A DNA stretch of 22,495 nucleotides, from positions 1-22,495 of the IMG/VR virus record IMGVR_UViG_3300022200_004149. One strand, given 5' to 3'. Positions 7,224 through 14,900 of this stretch are shown in pieces. The translations under genes and the position numbers were made by a program. The DNA is from a virus. Every line of letters begins with the position of its first letter. Within the stretch, counting starts at the first letter, position 1. The notes beneath the pieces were generated by a model, which saw only the letters and a program-made list of their open reading frames with translations, had not been told where the DNA came from and ran no database searches.

Positions 7224-7524
7224 CTAACCATTCCTTTGCCTTCAGGCGCATCACTGCGCGAAACTCTTCATCTTCTTTTTTTGCTTGCATTGATTGTATC
7301 AACCTATCAGTATTTTGACAATAGCCTTTCCAAGTAGGTCTCTGATTTACCTTAAAGTAATAGTCCATTGCTTCTGCAAGTTTGTCATCATCAAACGACT
7401 CAAGAAGATCGTCTGCTGCCCACTGTTCCTTATGTTTGTTTAACATTGGTATGGGAAGACCAGACTCTTTGCATTTCTTTTCAAACTTTCCAATAAGAGC
7501 AAACCTATACTTACGATCAGACAT
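7213..7524 (-). CDS. Small helical protein next to the helicase; possible helicase loader
   Basis: A charged 103-residue protein predicted to be mainly helical. The most distinctive part is DYYFKVNQRPTWKGYCQNTD (54-73), with a Pro-Thr-Trp-Lys core, followed by a lysine- and glutamate-rich C-terminal helix. I do not recognise a named family. Its place directly before, and 11 nt overlapping, the DnaB-like helicase, together with its size and charge, would suit a helicase loader or replication initiation accessory protein. That is inference from position only. The ATG at 7524 overlaps the stop of the preceding gene as TAATG, so translation is likely coupled. Confidence 0.75.
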   Translation of the reverse strand: MSDRKYRFALIGKFEKKCKESGLPIPMLNKHKEQWAADDLLESFDDDKLAEAMDYYFKVNQRPTWKGYCQNTDRLIQSMQAKKEDEEFRAVMRLKAKEWLDES

Positions 7525-7730
7525 TAAAAGTCCGAAGTGGTTACTGTTGCAGTTAACTCATAGATACCTTCATCATATCCAACGTTTAGGGAGTTGAGCA
7601 TTGCCCACTCATCCTTTTTAATCATGTCATCTACCAAGCGAGCAATCTTCTTGAGTGCCTTGGCAGGATTCTTATCAAATGCACAGATTACTGTTGCAAA
7701 TTCTCCTGTTGCAATGTATGCCTTCTTCAT
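7524..7730 (-). CDS. Small hypothetical protein
   Basis: A 68-residue protein with no recognised family. It has a beta-like N-terminus (KKAYIATGEFATVICAFD), a lysine-rich helix (NPAKALKKIARLVDDMIKK, 21-39), and a beta-like C-terminus ending TATVTTSDF. It is chained to both neighbours: ATGA (4 nt) with the gene before and TAATG (1 nt) with the gene after. Such coupling supports it as a real gene translated with the helicase operon. No signal peptide, membrane segment or metal site is seen. Confidence 0.7.
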   Translation of the reverse strand: MKKAYIATGEFATVICAFDKNPAKALKKIARLVDDMIKKDEWAMLNSLNVGYDEGIYELTATVTTSDF

Positions 7731-7924
7731 GACAGTTCCTCTCTTGCTTCATTCAACTTTCCAATAAGTTGGTTCTCTACAAACTTGTACACACGATCAG
7801 AGGCTTCTTTAGCACTCTCTTCTTCATGCTTGTAATCTGTTACGGAGCAGTCAATCCTGATATTTTGAAAGTTACCAGTATTGATAGTTGTGCCCAATGT
7901 CCATGAAATCTTAGTAGCCTCCAC
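7727..7924 (-). CDS. Small hypothetical protein, first gene of the replication operon
   Basis: A 65-residue protein beginning at a GTG codon (7924) with GGAAGGGG 6 nt upstream. An N-terminal beta hairpin (TTINTGNFQNIRIDCSVTD, 12-30) is followed by an amphipathic helix rich in glutamate and lysine (EEESAKEASDRVYKFVENQL). From memory, actinophages carry short proteins with a TINxGNFxNVR segment near their replication genes, but I know no function for them. A promoter-like sequence lies directly upstream (7951-7979), making this the probable first gene of a transcript that includes the helicase. Confidence 0.72.
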   Translation of the reverse strand: MEATKISWTLGTTINTGNFQNIRIDCSVTDYKHEEESAKEASDRVYKFVENQLIGKLNEAREELS

Positions 7925-7944
7925 TTGAAGCCCCTTCCTTTGTT

Positions 7945-7956
7945 TACCTAATGGTA
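7945..7956 (-). promoter_or_regulatory. Small inverted repeat over the -10 box
   Basis: TACC, ATTA, GGTA on the minus strand: two 4-bp arms around 4 nt. The left arm forms part of the -10 box TACCAT. It is short and could arise by chance. It is listed because the dnaE promoter and the promoter at 9132 also have TACC/GGTA arms across the -10. Confidence 0.3.
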
Positions 7957-7979
7957 TCAGCGTAATGTGCTATTGTCAA
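7951..7979 (-). promoter_or_regulatory. Candidate sigma-70/SigA-type promoter for the replication operon
   Basis: TTGACA (7979-7974), 17 nt, then TACCAT (7956-7951), fitting TAnnnT. It starts 4 nt after the stop of the MerR-like gene, in the only sizeable gap of this region (7925-7983). It shares TTGACAATAG, the spacing, and TAC at the -10 followed by T-TTAG with the dnaE promoter. The predicted start near 7944 gives a leader of about 20 nt containing the GGAAGGGG site. Confidence 0.65.
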
Positions 7980-7983
7980 TACT

Positions 7984-8526
7984 CTAGACGGTTTCAGAGA
8001 ATACTGGAACGAATCTGCCATTATCGTCCTTGAGGTAATAGATCATACCATCGCCCATTGCGTAACGCAACTCTTGCTCTGTGGGAGTTTTATTGTTAGT
8101 GATAAATCCATCTTTACGTTCTCTACCCATATGAGTCTGTGCCATAAGATTTCTAGATTCCCAAATCTGATCTTCAGAATAATAACTCATATAATGAAAG
8201 GCTCTTTCACCATTTGGCAACTCTCCCATAGGTTCTGGCAGAAGACCTGCCTTGATTAATCTGGGGATGCTCTTTTTATGATAGTTTAATAGTTTGGCAG
8301 TCTCTGATACTGAATAGGCTCTTTTTCTTTTTCTTTTAAACTCTACCATTGTTGTCATCATCTGAATAGCCTTGGTGCAGTTCCAGAGAGTTACCATGCC
8401 AGAGGCGCGGCTAATGTGAGTTATTCTAATCAAATCTCCATCAAGAAACCAAGTCTTTCTTCTTGAGTTTTGTATTACTGGGAGATTGAGGCTGTCATTC
8501 TCATTTTTTCCATTTGCCACAACCAT
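7984..8526 (-). CDS. MerR-like helix-turn-helix DNA-binding protein
   Basis: A 180-residue protein. The central region AYSVSETAKLLNYHKKSI (70-87), followed by PRLIKAGLLPEP and then RAFHYMSYYSEDQI, fits a MerR/excisionase-type winged helix: a helix-turn-helix, a wing around Pro/Asn/Gly, then YYSEDQI, comparable to the Y-S-x-x-D-I/L motif of MerR proteins. A strongly basic stretch (EFKRKRKRAYS) precedes it. The N-terminal 60 residues look beta-rich. No effector domain such as the MerR cysteines is seen. The ATG at 8526 has GGAG 7 nt upstream and overlaps the zinc ribbon gene by 52 nt. It lies directly before a promoter that opens the replication operon, so it may regulate that promoter. It could instead bind DNA for recombination or packaging. 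Confidence 0.75.
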   Translation of the reverse strand: MVVANGKNENDSLNLPVIQNSRRKTWFLDGDLIRITHISRASGMVTLWNCTKAIQMMTTMVEFKRKRKRAYSVSETAKLLNYHKKSIPRLIKAGLLPEPMGELPNGERAFHYMSYYSEDQIWESRNLMAQTHMGRERKDGFITNNKTPTEQELRYAMGDGMIYYLKDDNGRFVPVFSETV

Positions 8527-8666
8527 GCGGCTTCTCCATTACTCTTGTCGAAATTGTGATAAAACTTTCTGCTTCCACAACAGATGCAAAATGTTTCTAT
8601 GTGGTTGGGTTCGGTAAACGCTCTATCGATAAACACTCTTCCATTACAGCGTATGCAGTTTAACAT
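8475..8666 (-). CDS. Small zinc ribbon protein
   Basis: A 63-residue protein with two cysteine pairs: C4-I-R-C7 and C27-I-C-C30, separated by 19 residues, the arrangement of a zinc ribbon. The core is about 40 residues, followed by a tail with GEAAWLWQMEKM. From memory, actinophages often have a short protein with a CIRCxGR start and FCIxCG second knuckle next to a MerR-like gene, as here. It may bind nucleic acid or a partner protein. It lacks a Shine-Dalgarno site and follows an extended -10 box by 9 nt. The 3' end overlaps the MerR-like gene by 52 nt. Confidence 0.78.
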   Translation of the reverse strand: MLNCIRCNGRVFIDRAFTEPNHIETFCICCGSRKFYHNFDKSNGEAAWLWQMEKMRMTASISQ

Positions 8667-8675
8667 TATTGGAAA

Positions 8676-8684
8676 AGTATATCA
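8676..8684 (-). promoter_or_regulatory. Candidate extended -10 promoter of the zinc ribbon gene
   Basis: TGA then TATACT on the minus strand, matching the extended -10 form TGn-TATAAT in all but one base. The TGA is also the stop codon of the preceding tail gene. No convincing -35 is seen. Transcription would start about 3-4 nt before the ATG at 8666, giving an almost leaderless message, in line with the absent ribosome binding site. It lies at the switch from tail to regulatory genes. Confidence 0.5.
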
Positions 8685-9125
8685 TGTTGGTATGCCGATT
8701 GCGGTGATATTAACAGTTGTGGTTACTTGACCAGACTTATTAAACTTAACAACGCCTTCGATTCGTGAAGTAGTAATTGATCTAATGACTACGGTAACGT
8801 CATCGCCAATGTCTGAAGCGCCACGATTAACTACCGTGGCAGTTGCTACAGGTGGATACTTAAAGTCAGAAGCGTAGGAAAAGGAAAAGGGTCTGGTAGT
8901 TCCTGCTGTAACGCTTTCGTTATTAACAATGTCTACATATCCAGCAATAATTCTTGCTGCTCTAGTCTGAATGACCTGATTGCCAGCATCCCTTGTGGAT
9001 ACCGTAGTGTAGTTATAGGTTGCTGAAGAGATCTCGTTTGATACTTCGTTGATAGCGTTAGCAATCTGATAGATGTAAGTAACGTCTAGTGGTTGTCCAC
9101 GATCTGGAAGAGGAATTTTTGCCAT
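8682..9125 (-). CDS. Small beta-rich tail or adhesin-like protein
   Basis: A 147-residue protein. A helical N-terminus (MAKIPLPDRGQPLD start, then YIYQIANAINEVSNEI) is followed by a beta-rich body. Residues 84-147 (ASDFKYPPV onwards) run as alternating strands: P-P-V-ATATV, DDVTVVIRSITTS, IEGVVKFNK, TTTVNITAIG. This loosely recalls the small beta-sandwich of H-type lectins and similar phage attachment proteins, where F-x-x-P-P-V starts the domain and an A-I-G strand closes it. It is the last of the tail genes, so a receptor-binding or fibre-tip part is plausible. There is no Shine-Dalgarno site; an extended -10 lies 6 nt before the ATG, suggesting its own leaderless message. Function remains uncertain. 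Confidence 0.7.
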   Translation of the reverse strand: MAKIPLPDRGQPLDVTYIYQIANAINEVSNEISSATYNYTTVSTRDAGNQVIQTRAARIIAGYVDIVNNESVTAGTTRPFSFSYASDFKYPPVATATVVNRGASDIGDDVTVVIRSITTSRIEGVVKFNKSGQVTTTVNITAIGIPT

Positions 9126-9131
9126 GAGAAA

Positions 9132-9140
9132 ATTATACCA
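9132..9140 (-). promoter_or_regulatory. Candidate leaderless extended -10 promoter for the small adhesin-like gene
   Basis: TGG then TATAAT, a perfect extended -10, then TTTCTC and ATG at 9125. The A of the ATG is the seventh base after the box. No ribosome binding site is visible and no good -35. It lies in the 15-nt gap between the two tail genes. Confidence 0.55.
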
Positions 9141-9153
9141 CTAGAGGGTGGTA
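9136..9153 (-). promoter_or_regulatory. 6-bp hairpin at the end of the FnIII-like tail gene, overlapping the next promoter
   Basis: TACCAC, CCTCTA, GTGGTA on the minus strand, followed by TAATTTT. Part of the stop codon TAG is in the loop. The stem plus T-run could act as a weak terminator for upstream transcripts, while its right arm contains the start of the -10 box for the next gene. With six pairs it would be a weak structure. Confidence 0.4.
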
Positions 9154-9953
9154 ATCACCAAATCGTACATTCTAAATGGGTATCCAGTAAATGATCCAAA
9201 ACCTGTTGGAGTTCCCGTTAAGTTTATTCTGTTTGTATCTAATAAAGCATCATTTTTGGTGGGGTACATGGCAATTTTATAATAGTCAATAGTTCTTGTG
9301 TAATAGGTAACGCCATTAGTCAATCCTCCAATTGGGGTTGCTGATGTATATAATCCTGGAGTTCCTGTGCTAGACCCATGCCCTTCAGGAAAAATAAAGA
9401 TATCATTCACCAGATCTAGTGTAGAAGCGTCTTGAGGAAACGTTGCTGTTTTTTCATATCTAGAGATTGGTCTACCAGGTCGATAAACTTCTGCATAAAG
9501 ATACTTTGGAGTTATGTCTGTGATAATACCAGTTGATGGGTTTGTGTATGGATATGTTGGAGGTACTACTATATTCAATGATGTTGAAGCAATTCTTTCT
9601 TTGTAGATCCACTCACTTGGAGTCGAACCTCCTGATCCCGCCCACCTTATCCATAAATCATAATGAAGAAGTTCTCCGATATTAAGAGCAAGGCTATCAC
9701 TATTTCTGTATATTGTTACAGAGTCCCACACAATATTTACCAAAGAAGATCCAACCTTTTCCATTTTTATGCTTCCTGGAATTTCTCTTGTTCCTCTTTC
9801 AAAGAAAATTTCTGGATCAACATTGTAGATAGGGGACCACGCAGAAAGGTTGTTTCTGTCTTCTGATATAAGTCTAAACCTAATTGGATACTTTGGATTA
9901 TAGATGTTTGGGTCTGGAAATTGTTCCCTTGGAACAATAAGTTTCTTTGACAT
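9141..9953 (-). CDS. Minor tail/fibre protein with an FnIII-like domain and a C-terminal GHG/GGLTNG module
   Basis: A 270-residue protein. Residues 22-135 look like fibronectin type III or a similar beta sandwich: IRFRLISEDRNNLSAWSPI, then VNIVWDSV, YDLWIRW and a closing SLNIVVP. The C-terminal part (about 180-256) has DIFIFPEGHGSSTGTP, PIGGLTNGVTYYTR, DYYKIAMYPTKNDAL and INLTG. This is the layout of a small repeat known from bacterial adhesins, in which GHG-x(2)-TGD is followed by GGLTNGTTYYV and a K-L strand. It is probably a structural part of the tail tip or fibre. The start is joined to the fibre gene by TAATG (1-nt overlap), and 15 nt separate it from the next gene. Confidence 0.72.
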   Translation of the reverse strand: MSKKLIVPREQFPDPNIYNPKYPIRFRLISEDRNNLSAWSPIYNVDPEIFFERGTREIPGSIKMEKVGSSLVNIVWDSVTIYRNSDSLALNIGELLHYDLWIRWAGSGGSTPSEWIYKERIASTSLNIVVPPTYPYTNPSTGIITDITPKYLYAEVYRPGRPISRYEKTATFPQDASTLDLVNDIFIFPEGHGSSTGTPGLYTSATPIGGLTNGVTYYTRTIDYYKIAMYPTKNDALLDTNRINLTGTPTGFGSFTGYPFRMYDLVITTL

Positions 9954-11362
9954 TAAGATACCCCTAGCGAAAACCTAAAATCTATATAGTTGTTGGTGTT
10001 TGTTAATTTAATAATAGGAGTGCCATCCCCACGAATAACAGAATATCCAGACATTTTGTAAGTAGGATTCTCTAAAGTATTGTCAATTCTGAATCCATCA
10101 AGGGCGAGATAGTGTACATCTGATTCAGAGTCATCTGCTTTTGTTATTTGAACAAAAACTCTACATAATCTAACTTGTGATGAACTAAAATCTGATGATG
10201 TATAAAATCTTGTGTATGGAAGGGTTGTTAAAGCATCTTCATTGCTGTAATCAATATTTTGAGAAATTTCCCATTCAGATACACGATAACGATTATTCTC
10301 AAAAGTAGATCCAGGAATATAAATCTGTGCCTTGGCAAACCCACCAGTTGTATTTACCTCATTCATAAAGAATTCCATAACAACTTTAACATCCTTTATT
10401 GTCTCTAATGGTGTTGCAGTTTTATCTACCAAAGAGAATGCAAGTTTTAAAAGATCTGCCGAATTGTTTCCAGTTATATTAAAACTGATATCATTTAGGT
10501 GAACGTGTTCTCCCTCTACCGTCCAATCTCCTTCTAAACTATCATACGTTATTGTTGACAAGTCTCCTCTAACCATTAGAGTTCTATTTAGATGGCGTGG
10601 TCCTTCTTTCCTTGTTTTACGAGTATTGGTTTGAAATAGTGGATCGCTAGTAGTAGCGTAAAATACTTTTTCAGTTGCCTGAATGTCTGTTGTCGTTGTG
10701 GTGCCATTAAATCCTAAATTTGTATTCAAAGGTGGGTCACTAATTGAATTCCCATGCAATTGCCAAGATTGAGTAAAGTTAAATATCATTCTGCTGTCAT
10801 ATTGCGTAGCAAGGCTGTTACCCGCTGCTGACCAAATTCCCACCTCTGATATTTCATACCTACTTTCTGTTGGAAGTTCAGCAGTTAAAGATAATTTTGT
10901 TCTTGAAACAATTGCTGAGCCTGAAGGAGATAAGGTAACCGCAGGATCGATTGTTATGAAGGTTGTCTTGTTGTAAGTAAAGCCTATTTGATTTCCACCA
11001 ATATCAAATATTATACTGGTAACCCTATGCTGACCATCTAGTTCTGGATCAACACTGGAAACTATTACAGACTCACCCGCAACAATATTATTATAAACTG
11101 ATGTTGTCAAGGAAACTATATTTGAAATCACCTTCTTTGAAGTAATTAGGTATGTTTCTGAATCGTCTACAAATCCTTTTGAAGAAATTGGAACACGAGT
11201 CATCTCAAAATCCATTCTCTGTTTCCCATAGGTGTTATTTGGTAATGGATCGTTTGAGTCCAATGGTACTGCTCCGCAACCAATGGATAGGTGAGTGGCA
11301 TAGGTCGGAACCTGACCAAGCAGGTATTTTGAAATGAGTTCTTTTCCGTCGTTTGTGATCAT
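9953..11362 (-). CDS. Tail-collar-type fibre protein with an inserted beta module
   Basis: A 469-residue protein. The N-terminus ITNDGKELISKYLLGQ followed by ATHLSIGCG (23-31) matches phage tail-collar/fibre N-terminal domains (TNAGK-x-L-I, then a VAVGDG-like strand). The domain resumes at KLSLTAELP (156-164) and YEISEVGIWS (169-178), the equivalent of EIxEVGLYA in that family. Between these parts, residues about 78-152 form an extra beta module with VSLTTSVYNNIVAGESVIV, ELDGQHRVTSI and IGFTY. That module resembles three copies in the large hub protein. The rest is beta-rich and unassigned, with a possible jelly roll at about 280-430. The ATG at 11362 overlaps the previous gene by ATGA, with only a weak GAGG upstream. 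It is likely part of the adsorption apparatus. Confidence 0.75.
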   Translation of the reverse strand: MITNDGKELISKYLLGQVPTYATHLSIGCGAVPLDSNDPLPNNTYGKQRMDFEMTRVPISSKGFVDDSETYLITSKKVISNIVSLTTSVYNNIVAGESVIVSSVDPELDGQHRVTSIIFDIGGNQIGFTYNKTTFITIDPAVTLSPSGSAIVSRTKLSLTAELPTESRYEISEVGIWSAAGNSLATQYDSRMIFNFTQSWQLHGNSISDPPLNTNLGFNGTTTTTDIQATEKVFYATTSDPLFQTNTRKTRKEGPRHLNRTLMVRGDLSTITYDSLEGDWTVEGEHVHLNDISFNITGNNSADLLKLAFSLVDKTATPLETIKDVKVVMEFFMNEVNTTGGFAKAQIYIPGSTFENNRYRVSEWEISQNIDYSNEDALTTLPYTRFYTSSDFSSSQVRLCRVFVQITKADDSESDVHYLALDGFRIDNTLENPTYKMSGYSVIRGDGTPIIKLTNTNNYIDFRFSLGVS

Positions 11363-11991
11363 ACGTCCTCTACCAAGTCAATTGTACCATTCGTTAAAAT
11401 CTGAACCTGAATTTCTTCACTGTCTTGCACTGAGTCTATTTCTATGACAAGATTGCCATCATCGTCAAAATAGGGGTCTGAAATCCCTCTAAGAGATAGG
11501 TCAATCGCAAATCTTGAAAAATAATCCATTGCTAGAGATGTTGAAACTATGTTATTTGGATTAAACTCTCTTCTTACCGTTGAAAGATTTTTAATTGGTT
11601 CATAAATAACATTTTGGCCATCAATCAAATCATACCTAGATATATTAGAAAGTTCTGTGGCACCTATATCCTCAAACAAAAGATCCGTAATTAACGCAAT
11701 CTCTATTGATTCATCATCAAATTGGATTATATCGCTTGGAGCAACCTTAAAGTTTTTACTTACCGTTGTCATTGGCCTAAATGATGGAAGTATCGGTGCA
11801 GCAGGTGGAGGTGGAGAGGGTGTTGATGCCGTTGCAGGAGCAGGTGCAGGTGAACTATACTTAGACCACCAATCCCTTGCCTCAAGCGCTCTCTGTCTAA
11901 CAGCAGCGTCTGTATGTCCTTTACCTCGTGACCAAATATCAGACTCTGCCTTTAATGCTGCTTCTACATCTGCATAACTCCCAAAACTCAT
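11359..11991 (-). CDS. Minor tail-associated protein with a Pro/Ala-rich linker
   Basis: A 210-residue protein of unrecognised family. A helical N-terminus (1-45), with YADVEAALKAESDIWSRGKG and a WWSKY end, is joined by a linker of Ser, Pro and Ala (46-68) to an acidic beta-rich C-terminal domain. That domain contains DESIEIALITDLLFED and ends in VQILTNGTIDLVED. Such linkers are typical of flexible connections in virion proteins. Its location between the hub protein and the fibre gene suggests a connecting or chaperone role at the tail tip. The ATG at 11991 has GGAGGT 5 nt upstream and follows the hub stop by one base, so expression should be strong and coupled. Confidence 0.7.
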   Translation of the reverse strand: MSFGSYADVEAALKAESDIWSRGKGHTDAAVRQRALEARDWWSKYSSPAPAPATASTPSPPPPAAPILPSFRPMTTVSKNFKVAPSDIIQFDDESIEIALITDLLFEDIGATELSNISRYDLIDGQNVIYEPIKNLSTVRREFNPNNIVSTSLAMDYFSRFAIDLSLRGISDPYFDDDGNLVIEIDSVQDSEEIQVQILTNGTIDLVEDV

Positions 11992-11992
11992 T

Positions 11993-14900
11993 CTATACCT
12001 CCGCTAAGTGAACAGTAGTTGATGTTTGCCCACTATCCCTTGAGTATTCTATATTATAGACTACAAATCTTGTTTCTGGGCTACAGATAATATTTATGCT
12101 TTCATCGTTATAGTTAACTTGAACAATGTCTCCCAATTGCAAGTGGGGGACTCCAAAGGCTGATATACCCACAGTCTTCCTTGGGTGAATTATCTTTTTA
12201 ACTATCCAATCCATCATTGATTCTGCGGCTGCATCAGTTTGCACATATTGTGTTTCAATAGAAAACTCATTGTTTCCATATTTGTTTCTGCTATTTAAAA
12301 CATCTGTATACAATCTCTGATAATCTGCTGCATCAGTTCCACCAGAATATAACTGTTCTGCAAAATTACTATTCTTATTAAAAAAGTCATCTACCTTTAA
12401 TGAGTGTGTGGTATTTTGTGTAAATGCAATTCCTAAAATTCTCAAATAGTTTCCTGTTGTATCATCTAGGTTTAGGTTTTTGTCAATAGCATTAAAGATA
12501 AGAAACTCTGCCCCATAAGATCCAGCCATAAATCCTGACACAGTATATCCTCTTACTCTGTTTAGAGTTTCAGCAAGTTTTGCATAAAGAGCGGGATATG
12601 CGCGATCATACCGAATGTTAAAGTAAGCAGCCTCGCGCATGATTGTTCCAAACTCTTCGTAGTACATACTGTACTTTGGTGGATTCTCAGAACTAATTCC
12701 AGACAAATATGTATTTTGAATCATTCCACTGATTGCATATTTTTTAATTGCCTCAGACTCTGTAATTAATTCGTCACCGAATATCTTTGAGATTGGCAAT
12801 TGCAATGCTCTTGCAGTATTTTCTGCAAAGTTGTCTGATAAAGCATAAATATTTTCAAACATTACGCGAGAAGAACCACGAACAAATAACGCTACATTGT
12901 TGTATTGTGGCAATGGGCTTGTGTCGTTTACAACAGCAATTTGCTTGTTATTGAGATACAAGAAGAATTGACGAGTTGTTCCAATATCCAAATATTCTGC
13001 GGAAAGATCGTATACGGTAGTTTTCTCTGAAGTTGTCAGTCTTGATTGACTTGTAAACTTTCCATCATCAACCAAGATATCAGTAATACCTCTCCAAAGA
13101 ACTTCTGGGATGGCAATCTTGTTGACTCCTGTGACAAGTCCAATTGGGTCAAGATCGGACTCTGCTATCGTTCCTGAAGATATCGTATTAAACTGAATGG
13201 TTCTTGGAGTTACGGCTGTTATTTCCCAAAGTCCGTTTAGTGTAGAATCAATATCTGAAACAACTATCTGCTCCCCCACATCAAGAGAATGATCTCTTAA
13301 AGTAGTTAGCGTAACTAAAGTTCCAGTCCTTTGCTTTTTAATAATGTCTGCGGTATTGGAACCAGAGACAATTTTATAGAAAAATATATTTGAAATTAAA
13401 GTGTCGCTGTCAATAACCCTTTTAACTGTTCCACCATTAGAAGATGTTGTTGACAAAACTACATATGTAGCGGCTCCAGTTGCATCAGTTACAGTTCCTG
13501 GGTCTGTAGTAGAGAATACAGTGAAAGATTTTTCATTGGCTGATTCAACAATAGCCCCTGATAGATTGTATCCAGATGGCGCAAGACCAGAGATATTAAC
13601 TATCATTCCTGACCTAAAGTTATTTGATGCAGTGTATGTTATTGTCCAAGAAGATCCTGATCCAGTTCTAGATACTCCCGTTATATTTGCAGTTGTAAAG
13701 TCTGGTTGTTTAATACTGTAAGTAAACTGCTTTCTATCTGTTGAAATAGCGGTTACCGCGTACTCCCCATTAATTGAGGTAGGACGAGTCTTTCTGTTGT
13801 CATCAACTGCTCCACTAATAATAACAATTGTTCCAACCTCAAAGTCGTGTTGAGTATCAAGTGATACAGTCACCAAATTGTTTACCACTGTGATTATTGG
13901 ACTCTTAGTTATTTGATAAGAACTATAGTTTGAGTTATTGGTATAAGAAGAAACATTGCTTTGGCTTAATGCAGCAATTTCAAAATAATACCCAACGTTG
14001 GTATCTTTATTTAATCCAAAGGCTATACCTCCACTACCACCCTTAATAGAAACTTGCTTGCTAGGATCTCCTGATGAAAGTTCGCTGGGAGAGTAAATTG
14101 TAAACGCTCCAAGAGATGTTTGATCTTGGTTTGTAGCAGACTCAATTTTTCCAATTATCCTAAGCCTTGTTCCAAAATGCTTATACGGTTTATCCAATGA
14201 TTTGTAGGCATATGTCACAAACTCTGCTGGATCTATTTCTGAAGGAATGTCTGGTCCGTTGAACACTAATGCTGAAGTCTGTACAGATCCAGATCTGGCA
14301 GTCTTGTAATAATTAACATCATTCTCTGTAATGTTTGTGTTAGCCATAAAGTTTTTAATTATTCCATTTCTGGTTGACTTGATGGCATAAGACTGTGATG
14401 TGTAGGGTCTGCCACTTATCGTCTTAGAGTTTCCAGCCTCTTCAATTCCAGTATTTTTAGGATAAGATATTGTTCTATTTGTATTAAATAAATATTCTTT
14501 GGAATTTTGAATAGATCCCCTTACATTCGTGTCATTGATCCATGGAGAGTTATCATCAAGTCCAGATGGATGATCAACAATTTCTGTTCCAAATTGTCCA
14601 CGACCATGCTCCTGAACAACATCATTTTGCACACTTGCAAATATCCTAACCCTGCCCGTAGGATACATCTTTCCATTAAACCTCAAGTCTGCAAAATACT
14701 TTTGATATTCTTGATTGTTTTTTACCCAAACATTTCCCACACCAGCAACAGAGTACTCAGAAGCATCGTATCGAATTACCTCTCCATTTGAATAAAAGTA
14801 ACCTGAATAATTGCCCAACCAGTATACACTCTCTCCAAAATCTATTACGTTGTTAACAATAGTTCCATCAACAACTTCTGGAATGCTATCTGTTAGTCTA

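Noticed and set aside
11080-11115. TTGACA and TATAAT within the fibre gene
   Set aside because: Spacing is 9 nt and it lies mid-gene with no start codon to serve; chance in AT-rich DNA.
11657-11977. Plus-strand open frame of 106 codons with a Gly/Ala-rich stretch
   Set aside because: The Gly/Ala run is the reverse reading of the Pro/Ala linker of the 210-residue protein.
13401-13721. Plus-strand open frame of 106 codons within the hub gene
   Set aside because: It is antisense to a well-supported gene and shows no family pattern, as do the other plus-strand frames; all appear to be shadows.
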